Positions 37,495-47,516 of a DNA stretch of 64,000 nucleotides are shown in pieces; the first letter of the stretch is position 1; every line of letters starts with the position of its first letter. The DNA is taken from NCBI GenBank assembly GCA_020632715.1, contig JACKFA010000005.1, positions 372,001 through 436,000 of the forward strand, read 5' to 3'. The notes beneath the pieces were generated by a model. The model worked only from the letters and a program-made list of their open reading frames with translations. It made no database searches and was not told where the DNA came from. This DNA comes from Deltaproteobacteria bacterium (GTDB taxonomy: Bacteria > Myxococcota_A > UBA9042 > PHBI01). The position numbers and the translations under genes are program-made.

Positions 37495-39049
37495 ATGATT
37501 GAAACCAGCGATCTCCAAGCGCGCTACGACCTGCTCGAGGAGCTGACCGACGACGCGCGCGTCTCACTTTGGTACGGTCAGGCCAAGGCGTCCGCGCAGC
37601 CGGTCGTGCTCGCCCTCGTCGAGCCGACGGTCGCCCACGCGACGGGGCCGGCGCGCCGACCATCCCCCCACCAGCACGTCGCGTCCATCATCGACGGCGG
37701 CAGCGCGCCGTCCGGCCGCACCTTCCTCGCGTTCGAGCAGGCCGCCGACGAGTCGCTCGACGCCTTCGCGCGGGGGCCGCTGACGGTCGCCGAGGCGCGG
37801 CTGCTCGCGACCCAGCTCCTCGAGGCGCTCGAGCACGCGCACGGCGAGGGGGTCCTCCACCCCGGGCTCAGCGCGCGCCACGTCCTCATCCGCCCCGTGC
37901 TCGACGGCTTCTCCGTGAGCGTCGTCGGCTTCGGCGTCCCCGCGCCGCGCGGGCGCGCCGTCCAGGACGACCTCGCCGACGTCGCCGCCCTCGTCTACGC
38001 GGCGCTGACGAGCCAGGACGCCGATCGCCACGGCCTCGGCCCGACGTCCATCCAGGAGGCGCGGCCCGAGATCATCGTGCCCGGACCGTTCGAGCAGGCC
38101 ATCATGCGCGCCCTCGGCCCCGCGGAGCAGAGCTTCGCGTCGGCGCGCGAGATGGCGCACGCCGCCTTCCCGCGACGGCCTCGCACGGGGCAGCGCGCGG
38201 TCTTCACGACGTCGCCCGGGATGAAGCGGGCCGTGGCCGCGAGGCCCCCCACGCCGGAGCCCGCCGCCGCCGTCGCGCGCCCGGACACGGCGGTCACCCG
38301 GGGCACCGAGGAGCCACGCGCGGTGGCGCCCGCGGCGGCGAGCGGCGGACGACGCGGCGCGCGCTGGGTCTTCGCGGTGATGCTCCTCCTCCTCGCGGTC
38401 GGCGGCGCCGTCTGGGTCGTGGCCAGCACCAACGAGGCCCGCGTCGACGCCGTGCAGCCGACGGCCGCGGCCAGCGAGCCCCGGGGCCCCGCGCGCGTCG
38501 CGCCCTTGGCGGCCGCGGCGAGGCCCCGAGCCGACGCGCCCCGCGAGGAGCGAGGCGGCGCCGGTGCCAGCCCCGGCGGCTCCCGAGGACGCCCCGATCG
38601 CCGAGGTCGCGGCGGTCCCCGACCCGCCGGTCGAGGCCGCGCCCGCGCCAGCGCCGGTCGAGGCGCCGGCACCGCCGGAGGACGTCCACGTCACCCTCAA
38701 GAGCGAGCCCGCCGGCGCCGAGGTGCGAGACGGCGACGAGGTCCTCGGGGCGACCCCGCTCGCGCTCGACGTCCCGCGCGAGCGCCTCCCGCGCGCGCTC
38801 ACGCTGCAGCTGCCGGGCTACGCGCGCGCCGAGCTCGTCGTGACGGCGGAGGCCCCCGCCCCGCCCGCGGTCGCCCTGACCGCGCTGCCGCTCCCGCCGA
38901 AGCCGGCCGCCGCGCGCCCCGCCCCGGACCGCACGCCGAGCGCCGCGGCGCGCCCGCGGCCCCCGAAGCAGGCATCGCCGGGCGACCGGCCGCCCAGCGA
39001 CGGGACGAAGAAGCCCCAGAGGGAGCTCGACATCATCCTCGAACGCTGA
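37495..39049 (+). pseudogene. Membrane pseudokinase with PEGA domain, with one extra base
   Basis: Residues 8-250 have a kinase-like fold but lack catalytic residues: the VAIK lysine is missing (VVLALVEP), the HRDLKPxN loop reads HPGLSARHV and the DFG loop reads VVGFGVP. A membrane helix follows (WVFAVMLLLLAVGGAVWVV). The rest, after a one-base shift at the CCCC at 38539-38542, is a Pro/Ala linker and a PEGA domain (VTLKSEPAGAEVRDGDEVLGATPLALDVPRERLPR..LQLPGYARAELVV). The joined product would be 517 aa. It is 15 nt upstream of a TonB-dependent receptor that also has PEGA domains, so the two probably work in one envelope complex. The base may be a sequence error. Confidence 0.7.
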
Positions 39050-39064
39050 CCAGGCGGTACTGAC

Positions 39065-41992
39065 ATGCGCTCTCGCTCGCTCGCCCTCGCCATCGCGCTC
39101 GGCGCGTTGGCCGCGCCCTCGTTCGTCCCGAGCCCGGCCGCCCGCGCCCAGGACCGCTCGGGCACGGCCGACGAGGCCGAGGTGGCCTTCCAGCTCGGCA
39201 ACGCCGCCTACCAGGCCGGCGACTTCCGCGCGGCCCTCGCGCACTACTTCGCGTCGAACCGCCTCGCGCCGAACCGCCAGGTGCTCTTCAACCTCGCGCG
39301 CTGCTACGAGCAGCTCGGGCAGCCCATCGAGGCCTACCGCTACTACCAGGAGCACGCGGGCGCCGCGGGCGGCGACGACGCGTCCGCCGAGAAGAGCCGC
39401 GCGGCGATGGCGCGCCTCGGCGACAAGGTGGCGCTGCTCGACGTCGTGACCGCGCCGCGCGGCGCGACGGTCTACCTGAACCGGAAGGAGCTCGGCGCGT
39501 ACGGGGTCACGCCGCGCCTCATCGCCGTGAGCCCAGGCGCCTACGACGTCCTCGTGGAGCGCGCCGGCTATCAGCCCGCGACGCGGCACGTCGACGCGCG
39601 GCTCGGCGCCACCGCGACCGTCGAGATCCCGCTCGTCCAGCTCACGGGCACGCTCGTCGTGACCGGCAGCCCGGCCGGCGCCGAGGTGACGGTCGACGAC
39701 GGCGAGACGGCGCACCGCGGCCAGCTCCCGAGCGCGACCCTCGCGCTGCCGGCGGGCGACCACACGCTGCGGGTCACTGCGGCGGGCCACGTGACGCAGG
39801 AGATGCCGGTGACGGTGCGCCCGGACGGGACGACGCGGCTCGACGTCCAGCTCGCGATGGAGACGGGCGCGGTCGTCGTGCACGCGGACGAGGCCGGCGC
39901 CCTGGTGCGCGTCGACGGCGAGCCGCGCGGCTTCACGCCGGTCGTGCTCGACGCGGTGCCGGTCGGCGAGCACCTGCTCGAGGTCGAGCTCGAGGGCTAC
40001 CGCGCCTTCTCGCAGCGGGTCACGGTCACGGCGGACGCGAGCGCCGAGGTCGAGGCGCGGCTCGCGATCTCGGACGAGATCGCCGCGGCCTCGCGCACCG
40101 CCGAGGCCCAGGGCGACGCCCCGGCCTCGGTGAGCGTCGTGTCCGGCCTCGAGCGGCGCGCGTTCGGCTACACGACCATCGCCGACGCCCTCCGCGGGGT
40201 CCGCGGCGTCTACCTCAACGACGACCTGACCTACCAGTCGGCGGGCTTCCGCGGCGTCTCGACCTTCGGCGACTACGGCAACCGCGTGCTCGTACAGCTC
40301 GACGGCCACGCGCTCAACGACGACTGGATCGGCTCGTCCTACATCGGCTTCGACGGCGCCATCGGGCTCCACATGGTCGAGCGCGTCGAGGTCGTCCGTG
40401 GCCCGGGCTCGACGCTCCACGGCACCGGCGCCATGCTCGGCGTCGTGAACCTCGTGACCCCGTCGGAGGTCCGCGATCTGCGCGGCTTCGCGGGGGCGTC
40501 CATGGTCGACCCGCGCTCGCTCCGCGCCTACGCCTCGGTCGAGGTGCCCTTCGGCGACGGCGACGGCGCCTGGGTCTACGGCGGCGGCCTCTACACGCAG
40601 CCCGGCACCTACACCTCCCCAGCGCGCGCCGGGGACCCCGGGGAGCCCACCGCCGTCGCGTCCGGCGTCGGCGAGACGAGCGCCGTGGGGCTCATGGCGA
40701 AGCTCCGCGCGGGCGCGTGGACGCTCGCCGGGAGCTACGACGGGCGCGACCGGCAGATCCCGACCGGCGCCTTCGAGACCCTCTTCGGCGACCCGCGCAC
40801 GGCGACCGTCGACCGCCGCGGCTTCGTCGAGCTGCGCTTCGAGCCGCGCCTCGGCGACGACCTCGAGCTGCTCGCGCGCGCGAGCGTCGATCACTACGCC
40901 TACCACGGCACCTACGCCTACGACGAGGAGGACGGCGGGCTGCTCGACGAGCGCTACACCGGCTGGTGGACGGGCCTCGAGGCGCGCGTCATCGGGCGCC
41001 CCGCGAGCGGGCTCCGCCTCACGGCCGGCGGCGAGTGGAAGTGGCACCTCGACAACCACGAGCGCGGCGAGGACGGCACCGGCGAGGCGTACCTCGACGA
41101 GGAGCACCCCTATCACTCGTTCTCGCTCTACGTGAACGGCGACTGGCGCGTCGCGGACCTCCTCACGGTGACCGCCGGAGCGCGCTTCGACGGCTGGCTC
41201 TTCAGCGACCTCCCGACCGGCGAAGGCGGCGCGGAGAGCCGGTTCTTCTCGGCGCTGAACCCCCGCCTCGCGCTCATCTTCCGGCCGGAGGCGGGGCACG
41301 TGCTGAAGGTCATCGGCGGGCGCGCCTACCGGGCGCCGTCGGTCTACGAGCTGACCTACAACGACGGCGGGTTCACGCAGACGCCGGCACCCGAGCTCGA
41401 TCCGGAGTCGGCGTGGTCGGCCGAGGTCGAGTACGACGTGGCGCTCGCCGACGGCCTCGGCCTCGTCGCGGGGGCGTCGGCGACGCGCATCGCCGGGCTC
41501 GTGCTCCTCGAGGGCGGCGACGAGGACGTGGACGTGCTCCACTTCGAGAACCGGGCGGACGCCGTGTGGTCGCTCGCCGCCGAGGTCGAGCTCCGGCGCG
41601 AGCTGCGCCAGGGGACGATGTTCTCGCTCTCCTACACGCTCTCGGACGCGCGGGAGGGGGACGCGCTCTCGGGCGCGCGGATCCCGAGCTCTCCGACGCA
41701 CCTCGCGGCGGCGAAGCTGATCGTGCCGCTCCTCGGGCGCGAGATGTCCCTCGCCACGCGCCTCACGGTCGACGCGGGGCGCCTCGCGCGCGACGGCGAG
41801 AAGCTCGGCGCGGGCGTGCTCTGGGACCTCGGGCTCTGGGGCCTCGTGGCGGGCGGCCGGGTCGAGTACAGCGTGTCCGTCAGGAACCTGCTCGACTGGG
41901 ACTACCGCTACCCCGTCGGCGACGACGTCCTCGACCGCACCGTGCCCGCGCCGGGCGTGTCGGTCGTCGCGGACCTGACCGCCCGCTTCTGA
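39065..41992 (+). CDS. PEGA/TPR - TonB-dependent receptor fusion, 975 aa
   Basis: Signal peptide ending AARAQ. Residues about 35-115 are TPR-like (AEVAFQLGNAAYQAGDFRAALAHYFASNRLAPNRQVLFNLARCYEQLGQ). Three PEGA domains follow (about 125-345; GATVYLNRKELGAYGVTP..., GSPAGAEVTVDDGE, ADEAGALVRVDGEPRGFTP). From about 360 the plug (SGLERRAFGYTTIADALRGVRGVYL, VERVEVVRGPGSTLHGTGAMLGVVNL) and barrel of a TonB-dependent receptor follow, ending in LTARF. It should import a siderophore, carbohydrate or other ligand with TonB energy. The periplasmic TPR/PEGA front part is unusual and may link it to the upstream pseudokinase. Confidence 0.88.
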   Translation: MRSRSLALAIALGALAAPSFVPSPAARAQDRSGTADEAEVAFQLGNAAYQAGDFRAALAHYFASNRLAPNRQVLFNLARCYEQLGQPIEAYRYYQEHAGAAGGDDASAEKSRAAMARLGDKVALLDVVTAPRGATVYLNRKELGAYGVTPRLIAVSPGAYDVLVERAGYQPATRHVDARLGATATVEIPLVQLTGTLVVTGSPAGAEVTVDDGETAHRGQLPSATLALPAGDHTLRVTAAGHVTQEMPVTVRPDGTTRLDVQLAMETGAVVVHADEAGALVRVDGEPRGFTPVVLDAVPVGEHLLEVELEGYRAFSQRVTVTADASAEVEARLAISDEIAAASRTAEAQGDAPASVSVVSGLERRAFGYTTIADALRGVRGVYLNDDLTYQSAGFRGVSTFGDYGNRVLVQLDGHALNDDWIGSSYIGFDGAIGLHMVERVEVVRGPGSTLHGTGAMLGVVNLVTPSEVRDLRGFAGASMVDPRSLRAYASVEVPFGDGDGAWVYGGGLYTQPGTYTSPARAGDPGEPTAVASGVGETSAVGLMAKLRAGAWTLAGSYDGRDRQIPTGAFETLFGDPRTATVDRRGFVELRFEPRLGDDLELLARASVDHYAYHGTYAYDEEDGGLLDERYTGWWTGLEARVIGRPASGLRLTAGGEWKWHLDNHERGEDGTGEAYLDEEHPYHSFSLYVNGDWRVADLLTVTAGARFDGWLFSDLPTGEGGAESRFFSALNPRLALIFRPEAGHVLKVIGGRAYRAPSVYELTYNDGGFTQTPAPELDPESAWSAEVEYDVALADGLGLVAGASATRIAGLVLLEGGDEDVDVLHFENRADAVWSLAAEVELRRELRQGTMFSLSYTLSDAREGDALSGARIPSSPTHLAAAKLIVPLLGREMSLATRLTVDAGRLARDGEKLGAGVLWDLGLWGLVAGGRVEYSVSVRNLLDWDYRYPVGDDVLDRTVPAPGVSVVADLTARF

Positions 41993-42003
41993 TCGCGGCG
42001 CGG

Positions 42004-44095
<2,092 letters not shown>

Positions 44096-44186
44096 GGGGC
44101 CTCCTCGTGATGACCGTTACGGCCATCGAGGCTAGCCCACATGGCGCCGCTCCGAAACCCCAGGCGCGCGCCGAGCGCGACGGCGG

Positions 44187-44435
44187 TCAGAGCGCCTTCG
44201 TGCGCTTCAGCTCGCGCACGACGTGCACGAGGTAGAGCAGCATCCCGAGCAGGATGCACGGCGCGCCGATGAAGGCGAACGGCACGAACGTGGTGGGGCT
44301 CAGCGCGGCGACCGCGATCGCCTCGAGCGCGAGCCCGATGATGAGGAGGAAGGCGGTCCAGCGGAGGAGCTTCACGTCCGTTTTCTTCGCGGGCGGCGCC
44401 TCGGCGGCGATGACGGTCTCGGTCGCGTCGCTCAT
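44187..44435 (-). CDS. Small two-helix membrane protein, 82 aa
   Basis: Two transmembrane helices (LLRWTAFLLIIGLALEAIAVAAL and FVPFAFIGAPCILLGMLLYLVHVV) with a charged N-terminus and Lys/Arg-rich C-terminus. The ATG overlaps the upstream stop (ATGA), so it is coupled to the tetraheme cytochrome. It may be an anchor or partner of the cytochrome in the inner membrane; this is inference. No family recognised. Confidence 0.75.
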   Translation of the reverse strand: MSDATETVIAAEAPPAKKTDVKLLRWTAFLLIIGLALEAIAVAALSPTTFVPFAFIGAPCILLGMLLYLVHVVRELKRTKAL

Positions 44436-45382
44436 GGCGTGCCCTCCTTCGCCGGCTCCTCCGGCTTCGGCTCGTCCTTCGTCGGCTCGGTCGGGGCCGG
44501 CGCGGCCGGCGCGGGGTCGTCGTCGAAGAGGTCGTCGACCTCGGGGTCGTTCAGGGTGGCCTTCTTCGTCGGCTCGGCCGCGGCGCCGCCGGCGTCGTCG
44601 CCGCCCGCCGCGCCCTCGGTCGCGTCGCTGTCGCCGCCACCGGTCGCGTCCGCGTCGGCGGGCTTCTCGTCGCCGCCGCCGGAGGGCTCGTCGAAGAGGT
44701 CGTCGAGGTCGTCGCCGCCGCCGCCGTCCTCGGTCGCCGGCTTGTCCTCCGGGAACACGCCCGGCTTCCAGGTCTCCATCTCGTCGAGCAGCTTCACGCC
44801 GTGGCCGAGGTCGTGGCAGCCCTTCTGGAGGCACGAGACGTCGTTCGCGTAGAGCTTGTCGAGGCCGGCCTTGGGCCCGCGGTGCTGCTTGACCTCCTCG
44901 AAGCGGCGCGAGTGCTCGTGACACTTGAGGCAGTTCTTGTTCGGGTAGGGCGAGTAGAGGTGGATCTCGCCCGTCGCCGGCACGTCGCCGAGGAAGTGCA
45001 CGTAGACGTGCTTGAGCCCGTTCAGCTTGGCGGAGACGTCGCCGTAGAGGGTGTAGTCCGTGTGGCACGCGTAGCAGGCGGTGTCGCGCGGCACGAGGTT
45101 GTTCTGGTAGTGCACCGCCGGCAGGTACTCGCGATCGTCGATCTCGAGGCTCCGCTGGTACGGCGTCATCTCGTGGCAGCTGAGGCAGAACTCGCGCTGC
45201 CCCGAGTCGTGCACGGCCTTCTGCCCGCCCGCCGCGAGCAGGAAGCCCGGGAGGCCGAACATCCCGACGAGGAGCAGGATCTTGCCGGCGCGGCCCGCGG
45301 CGCGGGCCTTGGCGCTGAGGCCGAGCCACGCGACGAGCGCGATGGTGAGGAGGATGAGCGGGAGTAGGATTACCGCCGGCAT
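44432..45382 (-). CDS. NapC/NirT/NrfH-type tetraheme cytochrome c with acidic tail, 316 aa
   Basis: Two membrane helices (residues 1-22 and 33-52) precede the heme domain. Heme motifs are CLSCH (66-70), CYACH (103-107), CLKCH (151-155) and an unusual CLQKGCH (184-190), a CX4CH motif. This is the membrane-bound quinol-oxidising cytochrome type that passes electrons from the quinone pool to periplasmic acceptors. A 110-residue acidic disordered tail has repeats of DDLFDE/VDDLFDDD and may dock a partner. The gene is next to other c-type cytochromes and an outer-membrane barrel. Confidence 0.9.
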   Translation of the reverse strand: MPAVILLPLILLTIALVAWLGLSAKARAAGRAGKILLLVGMFGLPGFLLAAGGQKAVHDSGQREFCLSCHEMTPYQRSLEIDDREYLPAVHYQNNLVPRDTACYACHTDYTLYGDVSAKLNGLKHVYVHFLGDVPATGEIHLYSPYPNKNCLKCHEHSRRFEEVKQHRGPKAGLDKLYANDVSCLQKGCHDLGHGVKLLDEMETWKPGVFPEDKPATEDGGGGDDLDDLFDEPSGGGDEKPADADATGGGDSDATEGAAGGDDAGGAAAEPTKKATLNDPEVDDLFDDDPAPAAPAPTEPTKDEPKPEEPAKEGTP

Positions 45383-45577
45383 GAGCGCACCACCTTGTCT
45401 CGTCTCGACCTGCGACCACGCCGCGCGCGGGAGGGAGGGCCCTCTCGCGTCGGCGGCGACGCGCCCCCCGAGCGCCCGCGTCCTGCTGGAAGACGCGGCC
45501 GGCGCTCGCGACGCGCGCCGCGGCGCCCGAGGTCGGCCGACGGCCGGCGGTCGGGCGCCTCGACAGGCGCCGTCAGG

Positions 45578-45901
45578 TCACTTCAGCGATTCGAGCCACT
45601 CGGCGAGGACCTTGAGGTCGTCCTTGCTGCCGCGCCACTTCTTCTTGTGCTTGTCGCCCTTCTCGTTGTCGACCTTCTGCAGGAGGACCCCGGCGATCCA
45701 CTTCTTGTCGTGCTTCGCGCCGATGTGCGAGAGGTCCTTCTCGAGCGTCCCGTCGGCGTTGAGCTTGATGCCCTTGGCCGACACGGAGTGGCACTCGGTG
45801 CACCCCTCCGCCTTGAACACCGACGGACCGTCCGCGAGCGCGGCCGGCGCGGCTGCGAGGATCAGCGCCGCGAACGAAGAGCCGATGAGCTTGGTCAACA
45901 T
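45578..45901 (-). CDS. Monoheme c-type cytochrome, 107 aa
   Basis: The ATG at 45901 (AAGGAG at 7 nt) was preferred to one further upstream because it gives a proper signal peptide (LIGSSFAALILAAAPAALA). The mature protein has one CTECH at about residue 34 and the short Lys-rich helix bundle of a class I cytochrome c (AKHDKKWIAGVLLQKVDNEKGDKHKKKW). It should be a small soluble periplasmic electron carrier between the tetraheme and outer-membrane components. The distal Met ligand is not clear in the sequence. Confidence 0.85.
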   Translation of the reverse strand: MLTKLIGSSFAALILAAAPAALADGPSVFKAEGCTECHSVSAKGIKLNADGTLEKDLSHIGAKHDKKWIAGVLLQKVDNEKGDKHKKKWRGSKDDLKVLAEWLESLK

Positions 45902-46039
45902 TCCGAACTCCTTCTGCATCGATTCCAACGAATCTCGTTTGAGCGTCGCCGTCCCGCGCCTGCCAACGCGGGACGACATGCTCGAAGACGTGTAACCCAC
46001 CCCGAGTTCTTCACGGGGAAAACGCGCCAGGGTTACAAC

Positions 46040-46477
46040 TCAGGGGTTGGCCCCCTCCTCTATCCACTGCTGTATCGTCAGGAAGGGCTCGCCGGTTGGG
46101 GACAAGATGCGCCCCGGCCCGTGCCCTTCGTAACCCGCCGCCTTCCGGAGGATGAGGCTCGACGGGGGATCGCTCACGACGACCAGCGCCTTCACGGTCG
46201 CGTAGTCGGTCGAGGCGTCGTTCGTCAGCAGGTACGGCCGCGGCGCGCCCTGCTTGTGGCACTGCCCGCAGTTGTCGAGCAGGAGCGGGTGGATGTCCGT
46301 CGCGAACGACAGCGTGCTCCCCGTCCCGTCGCCGCTGTCGGTCCCCACGACGTCGGGCTTCGGCGGCGGCGGATCGCCGCGCTCGAAGTCGGTGCACGCC
46401 GAGAGGAGGCCGACACCCGCGACGATGGGGACCGCGAGCGCGCCGATGAGCGACCACAGTGTCCGTTCAGAGGTCAT
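46040..46477 (-). CDS. Monoheme cytochrome c lipoprotein, 145 aa
   Basis: Signal peptide GVGLLSAC makes it a lipoprotein. After a Pro/Asp linker the FATDIHPLLLDNCGQCHKQGAPRPY block with CGQCH is the signature of the planctomycete/myxobacterial cytochrome-c domain; LTIQQWIEEGANP closes the fold. It is likely anchored in the outer or inner membrane and hands electrons to or from the decaheme protein. Its ATG overlaps the end of the upstream barrel gene by 11 nt, so the two are coupled. Confidence 0.85.
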   Translation of the reverse strand: MTSERTLWSLIGALAVPIVAGVGLLSACTDFERGDPPPPKPDVVGTDSGDGTGSTLSFATDIHPLLLDNCGQCHKQGAPRPYLLTNDASTDYATVKALVVVSDPPSSLILRKAAGYEGHGPGRILSPTGEPFLTIQQWIEEGANP

Positions 46478-47516
46478 AGCTCACCGTGAAGCGGAGGAAG
46501 TCGTTGTCGAGCTCTGTCGCCTTCTCGAGGCGCCAGGTGTGGCTCAGCTGGAAGGTCAGCCCCTCCCAGGTCGCCGCCGCGGCCAGCGTGTGGGCCGAGC
46601 CGTCGCCCGCGCCCTTGCGGTCGCTGTCGTAGAAGAGCCCCTCGCGGTTGTCGACCGTGTGGAGGCCGCCGCGGTAGCGGAACGAGAGCCAGCACGTGGG
46701 CCGGTACTCGAGCTCGAGGTAGTCGGCGAACTCGTAGGAGTTCGGCGCGTCGCCGCCGACGGTGTCGGCGCGGAGGGCGCCGACCGAGAGGCGCATGTCC
46801 TCGAGCACCGGGACGCCCGGGATGCCGAAGAGCGTGGCGTCGAGGGCCTGCGCGACGAGCCGCCGGTCGAAGCCGAGCGGGCTCAGGAGGAAGGAGTAGT
46901 AGAAGGTCGCCGGGCCGTAGCTCGCGCTCAAGCGGGCGCCGGCGGCGATCTTGGCGTCGCCGGCGGAGGAGAAGTCGGTGCGCAGGCTGACGACGCCGTC
47001 CGCCGCGCCCAGCTCGTAGCCCTGCATCGCGTAGGCGTCGATGCGGACGCTGCCGTCGGCGTAGCCGTAGCGCGCCTGCGCGGCGAGGCCGTACTGCGCC
47101 CACACGTTCGGGATGACCTCGTTGTCGAAGCCGGCGAGGCCGCCGTAGTTGTGGTGGAAGAGGGGCTCGGCGCCGAAGGGCACGAGGATCTTGCCGATCT
47201 CGGCCTTGAGGCTCCAGTCCTCGCTCACCTTCTCGCGGACGCCGATGGCGAAGAACGAGAGGTCGACGATCTCGGCCGAGAAGTAGACCGGGTCGAACGA
47301 CGACGCGCGGCTCAGGAACACGAAGTGGTGGTAGTTCGCGAAGGCGCTGTCGCCGTCGGTGGGGTCGTCCGTGTAGTTGCGGAGCTCGTAGTTCACGTCG
47401 AACCGCGCGTTCAGCATGATGCCGAGCGGCAAGCCGACGCCGCCGTGGGGGGCGTGGTCCTGCCCGGAGGGGCCGTGGTGCTCGCCGGCGGGCTCCGCCT
47501 CGGGGGCGGCCTCGTC
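46467..47516 (-). CDS. Outer-membrane beta-barrel porin, 5' end missing
   Basis: The protein has barrel strands throughout (MLNARFDVNYELRNYTDD, VFLSRASSFDPVYFSAEIVDLSFFAIGVREKV, LSFRYRGGLHTVDNREGLFYDSD) and ends FLRFTVSYDL. The only ATG in frame is at 47417, but a natural-looking His/Glu/Pro-rich mature start continues upstream (DEAAPEAEPAGEHHGPSGQD) exactly to 47516, with no signal peptide or start codon. The opposite-strand decaheme gene begins at 47517, so both genes have lost their 5' ends at this point. In intact form it would be the porin of a cytochrome conduit. The coordinate 47516 marks the end of coding-like sequence. Confidence 0.75.
   Translation of the reverse strand, partial: DEAAPEAEPAGEHHGPSGQDHAPHGGVGLPLGIMLNARFDVNYELRNYTDDPTDGDSAFANYHHFVFLSRASSFDPVYFSAEIVDLSFFAIGVREKVSEDWSLKAEIGKILVPFGAEPLFHHNYGGLAGFDNEVIPNVWAQYGLAAQARYGYADGSVRIDAYAMQGYELGAADGVVSLRTDFSSAGDAKIAAGARLSASYGPATFYYSFLLSPLGFDRRLVAQALDATLFGIPGVPVLEDMRLSVGALRADTVGGDAPNSYEFADYLELEYRPTCWLSFRYRGGLHTVDNREGLFYDSDRKGAGDGSAHTLAAAATWEGLTFQLSHTWRLEKATELDNDFLRFTVSYDL

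Noticed and set aside
45383..45577. Small gene in the gap between cytochrome genes
   Set aside because: No frame with start, ribosome site and protein-like composition; the gap is likely promoter and leader for the tetraheme gene.
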